A DNA stretch of 64,000 nt, taken from assembly GCA_963766995.1 (NCBI GenBank), contig CAVYCE010000002.1, positions 484,841 to 548,840 of the forward strand, written 5' to 3'. This DNA is from Bog-473 sp963766995. GTDB lineage: Bacteria; Actinomycetota; Acidimicrobiia; Acidimicrobiales; RAAP-2. Position numbers and translations under genes: made by a program. Positions 1 to 9,753 of the stretch are shown here, piece after piece. The notes under the pieces are model-generated. The model was given only the letters and a program-made list of their open reading frames with translations, made no database searches and was not told the origin of the DNA. Within the stretch, counting starts at the first letter, position 1, and each line of letters starts with the position of its first letter.

Positions 1-234
<234 letters not shown>

Positions 235-236
235 GC

Positions 237-575
237 CTATACCTCCGCTACGTCCATCGACACGATGTGGAACTCCTCACCCGTCACCAGCTTGACCTCG
301 AAGCTGTCGCAGGCAGCGCAGCAGAGGATGGGCATGTCCAGCGTGGTCTGTGCGGCACATTCCAGGCACACGACGGTGGCGGGCACCTGCTCAATCACGA
401 GAGCGCAGCCCTTGAGGTCGGTGGTATCGGTCAGCATCTCCCAACCGAATTGCAGTGCATCGGGCACCACTTGGCGCAGATGCCCGATGCGGACCGTGAC
501 CTGAGTAACGGGACGGCCTTCCGCGTGCTTCGTCACCGAAGTGACGATGGCGTCGCAGAGTGAGAGCTCATGCAA
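237..575 (-). CDS. hypA: HypA, nickel metallochaperone
   Basis: HypA delivers nickel to the hydrogenase large-subunit precursor together with HypB. The 112-aa length is normal. The N-terminus MHELS carries the conserved nickel-binding His2. A zinc site is made by C-x2-C (CLEC) and C-x2-C (CCAAC) in the second half. The start must be the TTG at 575-573: it is the only codon that gives MHELS, and the overlapping downstream ATG at 571 is in another frame. hypB follows after 2 bp. The TTG start may keep expression low. Confidence 0.95.
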   Translation of the reverse strand: MHELSLCDAIVTSVTKHAEGRPVTQVTVRIGHLRQVVPDALQFGWEMLTDTTDLKGCALVIEQVPATVVCLECAAQTTLDMPILCCAACDSFEVKLVTGEEFHIVSMDVAEV

Positions 576-666
576 TGGAATTCCTTCCCGGCGCGAGCAT
601 ATCGACGGCCTCTCGTGAAAGCTTGGGCGCGCTCAACATGCAACCCGAAGGCCTTGGGGCAGTGCT

Positions 667-672
667 TACACT
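667..672 (+). promoter_or_regulatory. -10 box TACACT of the Fur-family gene
   Basis: TACACT ends 6 nt before GTG 679, the geometry of an actinobacterial leaderless promoter in which the start codon is at +1. No convincing -35 box is visible. Confidence 0.5.
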
Positions 673-678
673 GATGTG

Positions 679-1137
679 GTGAGCAAGCCACAGGGCCCGG
701 TGGATCTGGACCACGGCCATGCCTCCACGGTCGAAGATGTACTGGACCTGGTGCGCCAACAGGGTGGTCGCATCACCTCATCTCGACGGCTGCTGTTGCG
801 ATCACTCTTCGACGCCAAGGAGCACCGCACCGCCGAGGAACTGGCGGCGGAAGTCCAGTTGCAGGCGCCCGATATTCATCTTTCGACCATCTACCGAAAT
901 CTGGACGAACTCGAGAAGCTGGGCGTGATTGTGCATTCGCACCTGGGTCATGGTGCCGCCACGTATCACCTGGCCACTGCGGTGCACGGTCATTTCGTCT
1001 GCGAGGAGTGCGGGCGCATGATCGAGGCGCCTCAATCGATGTTCGAGGGTCTGGCCCAGTCGGCCCAGGCCAACTTCGGCTTCACCATCGACCCTCACCA
1101 CTTCGCCATGCTTGGTCGTTGCGCCGACTGCACGTGA
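679..1137 (+). CDS. Fur-family metal-responsive regulator
   Basis: A 152-aa Fur/Nur/Zur-type repressor. The N-terminal winged helix (about residues 15-85, with STIYRNLDELEKLG as the recognition region) is followed by a dimerisation domain. Metal-site candidates are the HGHFVCEEC motif and the C-terminal CADC, two C-x2-C pairs that would hold structural zinc. The start is taken as GTG 679 because a TACACT box lies 6 nt upstream; GTG 676 is also possible. Position next to hypAB and ahead of a nickel enzyme suggests it senses nickel or iron and controls hydrogenase or nickel supply. That role is inference, since Fur paralogues cannot be told apart by sequence alone. Confidence 0.85.
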   Translation: MSKPQGPVDLDHGHASTVEDVLDLVRQQGGRITSSRRLLLRSLFDAKEHRTAEELAAEVQLQAPDIHLSTIYRNLDELEKLGVIVHSHLGHGAATYHLATAVHGHFVCEECGRMIEAPQSMFEGLAQSAQANFGFTIDPHHFAMLGRCADCT

Positions 1138-1241
1138 TCTGTTGCACAAGCACGTCAGTGGACTGCCGCCTACGCTGACAGCACCAGAGCGACGAGTGCG
1201 CTGCGCCGCTCGTGCGGCAAGAATCGGGATCAGGAGTTGTC

Positions 1242-2066
1242 ATGGATCCAGCCAGCGCCGTCGGGCGGAAGGCCACGGTCGAATCGATAGCTCCGAATGA
1301 CCTTCTCAACGCCATCGTCGACATGTCCGATGATGCCATCTTCACCTGCGATCACCACGGACGAGTAATCACGTGGAGCGCCACGGCGGAACGTCTCTTC
1401 GGGTGCCAGGCCGATCTGGTCCTCGGGTCCCCGTTCGAAGTGCTGTTTCCATTGCACCTGAACGCAGAAGTCCAAGATGTCATCGCCACGGTGATGGCTG
1501 GCGACCGGATCAAGCACTTCGAGACCGAGGTGGTGCGACCCGATGGCCTGCCCCTCCCTGTCTCGCTGTCACTGTGCCCGATCCTGGACGATGACAAGGC
1601 TCTCGTCGGTTCCGTGGTTATCGCTCGAGATGTGACTGAACAGCGCATGGCCCAGGCCACTCTGGCCGAGATCGTGGCACGTATGGAAGAAGGAGAAGCA
1701 CTGACTCATGTCGGGAGTTGGATGTGGGACCTCCGCACAGGAGCAGTGCAGTGGAGCACCGAGTACCACCGCATCCACGGCGTCGATCCACTCGAATTCG
1801 ACGGTACCTTCGAGTACTACCTGTCCTGCATCCATCCTGACGATCGCGTTGAGGTGCGACGCAGAATGGAGGAATCGCTGCAGACGGGTCGACCAGTGGA
1901 ACTGCAGTACCGGCTCGTCCGATCCAACGGGGATGTGCACGAGGTGCAGGTTCGGGCCCAACCCGCGCTGGGATCGGACGGCTCAGCCGTTGGGTTGAGG
2001 GGCATCGGGCAGGACGTCACCGACCGCCCGGACATTCGTATCAGTCAGACCCCACCAAGTTCCTGA
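1242..2066 (+). CDS. Double PAS-domain sensor protein
   Basis: A 274-aa protein with two PAS domains and no output domain. PAS1 covers about residues 20-130 (DLLNAIVDMSDDAIFTCD start, VIARDVTEQR end). PAS2 covers about 150-265 (GSWMWDLRTG, IHPDDR, GIGQDVTDR), a PAS_3/PAC-type fold. ATG 1242 is chosen over an upstream ATG at 1212 because AGGAG lies six bases before it. PAS domains bind flavin, haem or small ligands and sense redox state or oxygen. With no kinase or DNA-binding part, it would need a partner. Its place inside the hydrogenase locus suggests redox or H2-linked signalling, which is inference. Its 3' end overlaps the convergent gene at 2041 by 26 bp. Confidence 0.85.
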   Translation: MDPASAVGRKATVESIAPNDLLNAIVDMSDDAIFTCDHHGRVITWSATAERLFGCQADLVLGSPFEVLFPLHLNAEVQDVIATVMAGDRIKHFETEVVRPDGLPLPVSLSLCPILDDDKALVGSVVIARDVTEQRMAQATLAEIVARMEEGEALTHVGSWMWDLRTGAVQWSTEYHRIHGVDPLEFDGTFEYYLSCIHPDDRVEVRRRMEESLQTGRPVELQYRLVRSNGDVHEVQVRAQPALGSDGSAVGLRGIGQDVTDRPDIRISQTPPSS

Positions 2067-2322
2067 CCTGGGCCACCACGTCACCGGCGGTGCCGTTGAA
2101 CCGGTGGCCGTTGCTGCTCGTGCTGCTCACACCTCCGTCCACCATCGATGCCAACTGGTGCAGGGTGCTGCTCACTTGGGACCGGGCTGACGTCATGACA
2201 TCGACGAACTCGTCGGTGCTCAGAAGTGCGGTCACCGAGCGGCTCAGCTGATCGATCTCCTTGCTCCCGGCCTTCGCACCAATGACGTAGCCCACCGCCA
2301 GGGCCAATAAGACGTTCTTCAC
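2041..2322 (-). CDS. Small GYxxGxxAG protein, paralogue of the gene at 11377
   Basis: A 93-aa protein of unknown function. The N-terminus LALAVGYVIGAKAGS is a short glycine-zipper-like hydrophobic segment, followed by a helical region and a Ser/Asn-rich C-terminus. GTG 2322 overlaps the TGA of the PadR-YceI gene by 4 bp, so the two are translationally coupled. The same GY-x2-G-x2-AG motif followed by a similarly placed helix occurs in the 76-aa protein at 11377 in the main hydrogenase operon. Membrane association and a role in hydrogenase placement are possible but unproven. Confidence 0.7.
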   Translation of the reverse strand: MKNVLLALAVGYVIGAKAGSKEIDQLSRSVTALLSTDEFVDVMTSARSQVSSTLHQLASMVDGGVSSTSSNGHRFNGTAGDVVAQVRNLVGSD

Positions 2323-3416
2323 GGTGCCTCCTCCAACTCGGCTTCGGCTTGCAGTCGAACGCGGACATCGGGATAGATGCGCAACATCAACATCGTCGGT
2401 GAGGGAATGTTGAAGTCGCGGATATCAAATACCTGCTCGCCGGTGACCACCAGGCGCCGGTTGGACATGGCCTCCACCGTCACCGTGCCGTCCACCGGTT
2501 TGGTGACACCGTGGATGGTCAGGTCACCGGACAGGCGGTAGCGCGCCCCGGGACCACTGGCCTGGCATTCACGCAACTGCACGGAGGCCGATGGGAAGCG
2601 GCGGGCATCAATCCGGCGCAGCAGTTCGGCGTCGTAGAGCTTGTTGCCGGAATTCAGGCCAGAGACGTCGATATCGATTCGCCCGCAGGGCATTGAATCC
2701 GTGCGCAACACGCCGTCGACGACGGATGCCCTGAGGGAACCCGAGATGCCGATAGTGCCGAAACTGATCGGGCCGACCGTCGAACGCACTTCAATGAGAA
2801 CGGCAGATCGATCGGGCACCAGGTTGTACGTCTCGGGCGCCAGATGGATGCGACTCGGGACCGTTGTGTTGGCGTTCCAGGCGGTCTCGTTTTCGGCATC
2901 ACCTTCAGTTTCGGATTCGACTGGCATCAGGCGGCGGCGTGCCATCGACGTTGAAGACACCGGTGACCACGTCGTGCTCAGGGCCGAAGTCCAGCCGCCA
3001 TCCACCTCGGCTAGGACGGCGTCGGAAGTGCCGGTGGATTGATAGCGGCAGAGTGCCTGTCCCAAGTAGTCGTGCTCCTCCTTGATCACACCCATCCACA
3101 CTCGCAATACCCGTTGGCCATCGTCGGTGATGTCATAGACGCGGCGAGATGCTCCAGCCGTGGGGTTTTCGTTCGACGCGCTGATGAGGCCGTCCATCTC
3201 CAGTTGGGCCAGGGCGCGGTAGACGGCGGGGCGATCGATGTGGCCGAAATGGAATTCCTTGAGGCGCGGCACGAGGCCATAGCCGTAACCAGGACGTTCG
3301 GTCAGCAACAGCAATATGGCGGGCAGAATGAACCGCCGGGGCGGCGCGAGTTCAAACCGCGATGCCCCCTCACCCTCCGCCGCGGTCGGCGTGCTGTGTG
3401 TCATGGGCTGATTCAT
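2319..3416 (-). CDS. PadR-type regulator joined to a YceI domain
   Basis: Read as one frame this is 365 aa. Residues about 20-130 are a PadR winged helix (LTERPGYGYGLVPRLKEF, PAVYRALAQLEMDGLISA). Residues about 190-360 are a YceI-type lipocalin-like domain with SGNKLYDAELLRRIDARRFP and FDIRDFNIPSP. ATG 3416 is preceded by GAGGGAAGG; the open frame runs further up but without support. It diverges from hhyS across 165 bp, a usual place for a local repressor. The linker (about 3020-2920) is suspicious. Another frame there reads WRLDFGPEHDVVTGVFNVDG and ends in a TGA overlapping an ATG that would start the YceI part, so two overlapping genes plus one indel is an alternative. YceI proteins bind polyisoprenoid-type lipids. 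Confidence 0.75.
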   Translation of the reverse strand: MNQPMTHSTPTAAEGEGASRFELAPPRRFILPAILLLLTERPGYGYGLVPRLKEFHFGHIDRPAVYRALAQLEMDGLISASNENPTAGASRRVYDITDDGQRVLRVWMGVIKEEHDYLGQALCRYQSTGTSDAVLAEVDGGWTSALSTTWSPVSSTSMARRRLMPVESETEGDAENETAWNANTTVPSRIHLAPETYNLVPDRSAVLIEVRSTVGPISFGTIGISGSLRASVVDGVLRTDSMPCGRIDIDVSGLNSGNKLYDAELLRRIDARRFPSASVQLRECQASGPGARYRLSGDLTIHGVTKPVDGTVTVEAMSNRRLVVTGEQVFDIRDFNIPSPTMLMLRIYPDVRVRLQAEAELEEAP

Positions 3417-3581
3417 CCTTCCCTCAGCAGTTGCACCTGTCAATCGCTTCCCGCATGACTTTCGCCTGGGTGTCGCATACCCAACGGTGCAAAAGACACT
3501 CATTTACACCGCGACGCCTACGGCGTATGACTGAAAGCGGCACGCAACTCTGCGCGGCCCACTACCGGGGGGAGGGTTCCT
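3417..3581. promoter_or_regulatory. Divergent promoter region between padR-yceI and hhyS
   Basis: This 165-bp region must hold both divergent promoters. Two dyads are visible: ACGCC-TAC-GGCGT at 3514-3526 and the spaced arms TTGCACC (about 3425) and GGTGCAA (about 3485). Either could be an operator for the divergent PadR protein. No unambiguous -35/-10 pair was found. A strong Shine-Dalgarno, GGGGGGAGGG at 3567-3576, serves the TTG start of hhyS. Confidence 0.4.
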
Positions 3582-4637
<1,056 letters not shown>

Positions 4638-4642
4638 CGACA

Positions 4643-6433
4643 ATGCCAACCAAGAACTTCACCGAAGACGCCAACGGCCTGGTGGAAATGGCATGGGACC
4701 CGATCACCCGCATTGTGGGCAGCCTCGGGATCTACACCAAGATCGACTTCGGCAAGGGCAAGGTGGCTGAGTGTCACAGCACCTCGTCCATTTTCCGCGG
4801 CTACAGCATCTTCATGAAGGGCAAGGACCCGCGCGACGCACATTTCATCACCAGCCGCATCTGCGGCATCTGTGGTGACAACCACGCCACGTGTTCCTGC
4901 TACTGCCAGAACATGGCCTATGGCGTGCACCCGCCTGCCCTGGGTGAGCAGATCGTCAACTTGGGCGAGGCGGCCGAGTACATGTTCGACCACAACATCT
5001 TCCAGGAGAACCTGGTCGGGGTGGACTTCTGCGAGAAGATGGTGGCCGAGACCAACCCAGGCGTGCTGGAGCAGGCCAATCGGACCGAGTCGCCGCACGC
5101 GGCTGAGCACGGCTACAAGACCATTGGCGACATCATGCGGGCGCTCAACCCGTTCTCGGGCGACTTCTACCGCGAGGCGCTGCAAGTCAGCCGCTACACG
5201 CGTGAGATGTTCTGCCTCATGGAGGGCCGCCACGTGCACCCCTCCACCCTCTACCCCGGTGGTGTCGGCACCACGGCCACCATCCAGCTCTTCACTGACT
5301 ACTACACGCGTCTCATGCGCTATGTGGAGTTCATGAAGCGCGTGGTCCCGTTGCATGACGACCTCTTCGACTTCTGGTACGAGGCCATCCCCGGGTACGA
5401 AGAGGTGGGACGCCGGCGCATCCTGCTCAACTGCTGGGGCGCGTTCCAGGACCCCAGCGTCTGCAACTTCGATTACAAGGACATGACCAAGTGGGGCCGG
5501 GCCATGGGTGTCACCCCGGGCATCGTGGTGGACGGCAAGCTCGTGACCAACGACCTGGTGGAGATCAATCTGGGCATCCGCATTCTGCTCGGTCACTCCT
5601 TCTATGACGACTGGGAAGACCAGGAGATGTTTGTCACCAAGGATCCATTGGGCAACCCGGTGGACCGGCGCCACCCCTGGAACCAGCACACCAACCCGCA
5701 ACCGCAGAAGCGCGACTTCGATGGCAATTACAGCTGGGTGATGTCGCCACGCTGGTTCGATGGCAAGGACCACCTGGCCCTGGACACTGGTGGCGGTCCC
5801 ATCGCCCGCTTGTGGTCCACAGCGCTCTCCGGGCTGGTCAACACCGACCACATTCAGGCCACCGGGAACAGCGTGAAGATCCACCTACCCAAGACGGCGC
5901 TGAAGGGGCCGGTGGACTTCGAGTGGAAGGTGCCTCAATGGTCCAACGCCATTGAGCGCGACCGCGCCCGCACCTACTTCCAGGCCTACGCCGCCGCGGC
6001 CGCCCTGGACTTCATTGAGCTCGCACTCAAGGACGTCCGGGCCGGCAAGACCAAGACGTGGGAGCCGTTCGAAGTGCCCGACGAAGGCATCGGCTGCGGG
6101 TTCACCGAAGCGGTGCGCGGCGTGCTGTCGCACCACATGGTGATCAAGGGCGGCAAGATCGCCAACTACCACCCGTACCCGCCCACACCGTGGAACGCCA
6201 ACCCCCGGGACTCATTTGGTACCCCCGGGCCCTACGAGGACGCGGTGCAGAACACACCGATCTTCGAAGAGAACACGCGGGAGAATTTCAAGGGCATCGA
6301 CATCATGCGTGCTGTCCGGAGTTTCGACCCGTGCCTGCCCTGTGGCGTCCACATGTACCTGGGCAAGGGCAAAGTGCTCAAGAAGCTGCATTCACCATCG
6401 CAGGTGGCCAACGCCGAAGAACTGGCTTTCTGA
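4643..6433 (+). CDS. hhyL: [NiFe]-hydrogenase large subunit, group 1h type
   Basis: A 596-aa catalytic subunit that splits H2 at a Ni-Fe(CN)2CO centre. The N-terminal L1 motif is RIC74GIC77GDNH81. The C-terminal L2 motif is DPC564LPC567GVH570. These four cysteines bind the metals. After His570 there is a 26-residue tail, which the protease encoded at 9750 would remove once nickel is in place. ATG 4643 has GGAGG nine bases upstream; the open frame continues upstream only as a shadow of hhyS. Group 1h enzymes oxidise atmospheric H2 to support persistence of starved aerobes. That role is inferred from family membership. Confidence 0.97.
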   Translation: MPTKNFTEDANGLVEMAWDPITRIVGSLGIYTKIDFGKGKVAECHSTSSIFRGYSIFMKGKDPRDAHFITSRICGICGDNHATCSCYCQNMAYGVHPPALGEQIVNLGEAAEYMFDHNIFQENLVGVDFCEKMVAETNPGVLEQANRTESPHAAEHGYKTIGDIMRALNPFSGDFYREALQVSRYTREMFCLMEGRHVHPSTLYPGGVGTTATIQLFTDYYTRLMRYVEFMKRVVPLHDDLFDFWYEAIPGYEEVGRRRILLNCWGAFQDPSVCNFDYKDMTKWGRAMGVTPGIVVDGKLVTNDLVEINLGIRILLGHSFYDDWEDQEMFVTKDPLGNPVDRRHPWNQHTNPQPQKRDFDGNYSWVMSPRWFDGKDHLALDTGGGPIARLWSTALSGLVNTDHIQATGNSVKIHLPKTALKGPVDFEWKVPQWSNAIERDRARTYFQAYAAAAALDFIELALKDVRAGKTKTWEPFEVPDEGIGCGFTEAVRGVLSHHMVIKGGKIANYHPYPPTPWNANPRDSFGTPGPYEDAVQNTPIFEENTRENFKGIDIMRAVRSFDPCLPCGVHMYLGKGKVLKKLHSPSQVANAEELAF

Positions 6434-6457
6434 GCCGGCGGCGGAACCGGGAGACTG

Positions 6458-7030
6458 ATGAGCGAACCACAGAACCTGCGGGCAACCGGTGAGCGGATAG
6501 AGCATGCACTCGAGGATCTGCATGCCACGGCGGATCCGCGCACGATCAATCTGGCTGAGGAGCTGCTCCGCCTGGTCTCCGATCTCTACGGGGCCGGTTT
6601 CGGACGGGTCATCGCCCTGGCCCAGGAGCACGCTCCCAGCCTGATTGATGCTCTCGTCGACGATGAGCTGGTGGCCAGCCTGCTGCTGGTGCAGGGGCTT
6701 CATCCCTCCTCCTTGGACGCTCGGGTGGAGGCCGCCTTGGAATCGGTTCGCCCCTTCCTGGCCCAGCACGGCGGCGACGTCGAACTCCTGGGGATCGACG
6801 ATGAGCTCGGTGCCGTCAAGCTTCGGCTGCTCGGCAGTTGCGACGGATGTCCATCCTCCTCAGCCACCCTGCAGGGAGCAGTCGAGGTGGCCATTTTGGA
6901 AGCGGCACCCGAAGTCATGCGGATTGTCGTGGAGGAACCGTCCAAGCCTGCGGTGAGTGTGCCCCTGTCGCTGGGGACCAAGCCCGCTCCCGTCTACGAG
7001 GAATGCCCGGCCGAGGTCGTTCGGGCATGA
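6458..7030 (+). CDS. NifU-C-terminal-domain Fe-S protein of the hydrogenase operon (HhyE-like)
   Basis: A 190-aa protein. The C-terminal half is a NifU-like Fe-S scaffold domain with the C-x2-C motif SCDGCPSSSATLQ; the N-terminal ~85 residues are helical and specific to hydrogenase clusters. In mycobacteria the Fe-S protein HhyE encoded beside the group 1h subunits is needed for H2 oxidation and is thought to pass electrons from the hydrogenase toward the respiratory chain. This gene has the same place and domain type, so the same role is inferred. The next gene's ATG overlaps its TGA. Confidence 0.85.
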   Translation: MSEPQNLRATGERIEHALEDLHATADPRTINLAEELLRLVSDLYGAGFGRVIALAQEHAPSLIDALVDDELVASLLLVQGLHPSSLDARVEAALESVRPFLAQHGGDVELLGIDDELGAVKLRLLGSCDGCPSSSATLQGAVEVAILEAAPEVMRIVVEEPSKPAVSVPLSLGTKPAPVYEECPAEVVRA

Positions 7031-7665
7031 CCGATCCCCTCGCGGTGCTGCAGCGGATCCGCGAGACGAAGCCCCGGGAGATCCCGCGGGCGGGCGAAGT
7101 GTGCGAACTGTGCACTGAGCCCATCGGTGACGAGCATGGCCACCTGGTTGACGTCAAAGCCCGGAACCTGATGTGTGCCTGTCGAGGGTGCTACCTGTTG
7201 TTCTCCTCCGATGGTGCGGGCGGTGGCCACTTCAAGGCGGTGCCCGAGCGATGTCTTTCGTTCCCTGACTTCGAATTGTCGCCCGGTCAATGGGACAGCC
7301 TGCAGATCCCGGTCAGCGTGGCCTTCTTCTTCGTGAACTCCGAATTGGGGCGGGTAGCTGCTTTTTATCCAGGGCCGGCGGGTGCTACTGAATCGGAATT
7401 ACCCCTTGACACCTGGGCCGAGGTCGTTGCGGCCAATCCTCAACTGGGCACCTTGCAGCCCGACGTGGAGGCCTTTCTGGTGCGTTCCAAGTCGAATCGT
7501 GGCGGCGGCACCCAGTGCTACGTCGTCCCCATCGATCTTTGTTACGAGCTGGTCGGTCACCTGCGTCGGCTGTGGCGCGGCTTCGATGGTGGCCGAGAGG
7601 CCAACGACAAGATCGATGCCTTCTTCAATGACATCGAGTCGCGGGCGAGGGTGGCGGCGTCGTGA
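7027..7665 (+). CDS. Hydrogenase-cluster protein with two cysteine pairs (DUF5947-like)
   Basis: A 212-aa protein of unknown function that I associate with DUF5947, a family found in actinobacterial hydrogenase loci. The N-terminal third holds CELC (residues 26-29) and CACRGC (about 51-56), a likely zinc ribbon or rubredoxin-like metal site. The rest is an alpha/beta region ending in a helical WRGFDGGREANDKIDAFF segment. ATG 7027 overlaps the upstream TGA by 4 bp, so it is co-translated with the NifU-like protein. A small electron carrier or an assembly factor are both possible. Confidence 0.75.
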   Translation: MTDPLAVLQRIRETKPREIPRAGEVCELCTEPIGDEHGHLVDVKARNLMCACRGCYLLFSSDGAGGGHFKAVPERCLSFPDFELSPGQWDSLQIPVSVAFFFVNSELGRVAAFYPGPAGATESELPLDTWAEVVAANPQLGTLQPDVEAFLVRSKSNRGGGTQCYVVPIDLCYELVGHLRRLWRGFDGGREANDKIDAFFNDIESRARVAAS

Positions 7666-7678
7666 GAATGATTGCGCC

Positions 7679-8320
7679 ATGACGTCGCTGGCCTTCGAGG
7701 TGTTGGACGCCCGGGCCGAACCCCATGCTGCGGTCCCTACCATCATGCTGCGGTTGCGGGTGGAGGAAGCCGATGGTTTTTCTGTGCACGCGCTGGCCCT
7801 GCGGGCCCAAATCCGGATCGAGCCCCAGCGCCGGAAGTACTCGCCGGAAGAAGAGGAGGGTCTCTACGAGCTGTTCGGGGACACACCGCAGTGGGGCGAC
7901 TCCTTGCGCCCGTTCCTGTGGACCAATGTCTCGACCACCCTAGCCGCCTTCCACGGGACATGCGAGTTCGAACTCCCGGTGGAGTGCACCTACGACTTCG
8001 AGATCGCCGGCGCCAAATATCTGCATGCGCTGGCCGACGGTGACATCCCCTTGATCCTGTTGTTCTCGGGCACGGCCTTCACCAAGGGCGATACCGGCTT
8101 CGCAGCGGAGCCCTTGTCATGGTCGGCGGAAGCGCAATGCAAGCTCCCGGTCCGCGTATGGCGGGAGATGATGAACCTCTATTTCCCGAACAGCGGCTGG
8201 GTGCGGGTGCATCGAGACACACTGAGCGCGCTGCAGCGTTACCGGGCCGTGCGGGGCCTGCCCACCTGGGACCAGGCCTTCAGTCAGTTGCTGAAGGAAG
8301 CCGGCGAGGACAGCCCATGA
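7679..8320 (+). CDS. Hydrogenase-cluster protein (DUF6084-like)
   Basis: A 213-aa protein with no cysteine motif, signal peptide or membrane segment. I associate it with DUF6084. It looks beta-rich, with FEVLDARAEPHAAVPTIMLR at the start and the conserved-looking segments RRKYSPEEEEGLYELFGDTP and FPNSGWVRVHRDT. The ORF is open further upstream, but ATG 7679 is the first start after the preceding gene's stop and gives the expected TSLAFEVLDA start. Its TGA overlaps the next ATG. No function is known; strict linkage to group 1h genes points to assembly or complex formation. Confidence 0.75.
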   Translation: MTSLAFEVLDARAEPHAAVPTIMLRLRVEEADGFSVHALALRAQIRIEPQRRKYSPEEEEGLYELFGDTPQWGDSLRPFLWTNVSTTLAAFHGTCEFELPVECTYDFEIAGAKYLHALADGDIPLILLFSGTAFTKGDTGFAAEPLSWSAEAQCKLPVRVWREMMNLYFPNSGWVRVHRDTLSALQRYRAVRGLPTWDQAFSQLLKEAGEDSP

Positions 8321-9753
8321 GTGCGCTTGCGCCTTCTGACGGTGACCGGTTCAAGATGGCCCGGTCGGTGGCCGACGCCGTGCTCTACGAGGGATACGTG
8401 CTGTACCCGTACCGAGCGTCTTCCAGGAAGAACCAGGTGCGGTTCCAATGGGGTGTGCTGACGCCTCGTTCCTTCAGCGAGGTGGACGGGTCCGAGCGGT
8501 GGTCGACCCGGACTGAGTGTCTGGTTGATCCCGGGTTAGTTGGCGGCGATGCAGTGGTGACGGTGCGGGTGCGCTGCCTGCACCTCCAGCATCGATCCGT
8601 TGAAGCGGTGGTGGCGTCCAGTGGCGACGGCGATGGCGGTGGCTTCACACCCGTCGACTATCTGGAGATCGACGGCACGCTGCATGTCGACTGGGACGAG
8701 GCACTGGACCGGGTGGTCGAGGTGCCGGCCTGCGTCGTATCGGGAGCGCCCGCCTCCTTGGAGCAGTCCTTCTCATTCCCCGCCGGCACGGAGACCGAGG
8801 TGCTCCATTCGGCCGACGGGTCCGTGGTGGGCCGCTTCGTTCGGCGGCGTGAAGCGGTGCAGGGCATTGTGCGCATTGCCACCGAGCAACCTGACGTAGG
8901 GCAGCGCTTCATCAAGGTGGCCGTGACGGTAGAGAACACCACGGCATGGAGCAGGGACCACGTGCAGCGGGACGACGCCATGGGACTGAGCCTCATTGCC
9001 GTGCACACCATGCTGGCCGTCGACGACGGGCGCTTCGTCTCTTTGCTGGATCCGCCCGCTGACGCCACCGTGGCTGCGGCCACATGCCGCGGGGACGGCT
9101 CCTACCCAGTGCTGATCGGCGATGACGACCTGGTCCTCGCCTCCCCCATCATCCTCTACGACCACCCCGCAGTGGCGGCGCAGAGCCCCGGCGATCTGTA
9201 CGACTCACTCGAGATCGACGAGATCCTGGCCCTGCGGGTCATGACGCTCACCGATGAGGAGAAGTCCGAGGCCCGGGGCACCGACCCGCGGGCAGCCGCC
9301 ATCATCGACCGTTGCGACGCCATGTCACCCGAAACGCTGAGCCAGCTGCACGGCCAGATGGTGCCGGTTCCCGGTACGGCGAGCGACGACGAGCGACGGG
9401 CCGACATTGATGACGAGCTGGTCGTTTTCTCCAACGACATCCCGTGGATGGATCCCGAGACCGACGCCTCGTTCGACCCGTGGACGGAATCGGTGTGGAT
9501 CGCCGGCGTCAAGATCTCCAAGGGCAGTGCCGTTCGCCTCCAACCAACCCACCGAGCCGATGCCCATGACATCTTCCTGGCCGGCATGAACGCCACGGTG
9601 GCCGGTGTCTTCAGCGATCTCGAGGGCGAGCAGCATGTGGCCGTCACCGTCGACGACGACCCCGCCACGGAGGCACTGCAATGGCAGGGGCGCTTCCTGT
9701 TCTTCCACCCTGACGAGGTCGTGCCGCTGGTGGGTCAGGAGCAGTCCCGATGA
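8317..9753 (+). CDS. Large uncharacterised protein of the hydrogenase operon
   Basis: A 478-aa cytosolic-looking protein with no signal, transmembrane helix or recognisable cofactor motif. It starts at ATG 8317 (4-bp overlap with the previous gene) with an ARSVADAVLYEGYVLYPYRA segment, a sequence I recall from cluster proteins in actinobacteria. The middle is beta-rich; acidic loops precede a C-terminal IAGVKISKGSAVRLQP region resembling a small beta-barrel. Its stop overlaps the protease start. Constant placement between the DUF6084-like gene and the protease suggests a structural or maturation role, which is inference. Confidence 0.75.
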   Translation: MSALAPSDGDRFKMARSVADAVLYEGYVLYPYRASSRKNQVRFQWGVLTPRSFSEVDGSERWSTRTECLVDPGLVGGDAVVTVRVRCLHLQHRSVEAVVASSGDGDGGGFTPVDYLEIDGTLHVDWDEALDRVVEVPACVVSGAPASLEQSFSFPAGTETEVLHSADGSVVGRFVRRREAVQGIVRIATEQPDVGQRFIKVAVTVENTTAWSRDHVQRDDAMGLSLIAVHTMLAVDDGRFVSLLDPPADATVAAATCRGDGSYPVLIGDDDLVLASPIILYDHPAVAAQSPGDLYDSLEIDEILALRVMTLTDEEKSEARGTDPRAAAIIDRCDAMSPETLSQLHGQMVPVPGTASDDERRADIDDELVVFSNDIPWMDPETDASFDPWTESVWIAGVKISKGSAVRLQPTHRADAHDIFLAGMNATVAGVFSDLEGEQHVAVTVDDDPATEALQWQGRFLFFHPDEVVPLVGQEQSR

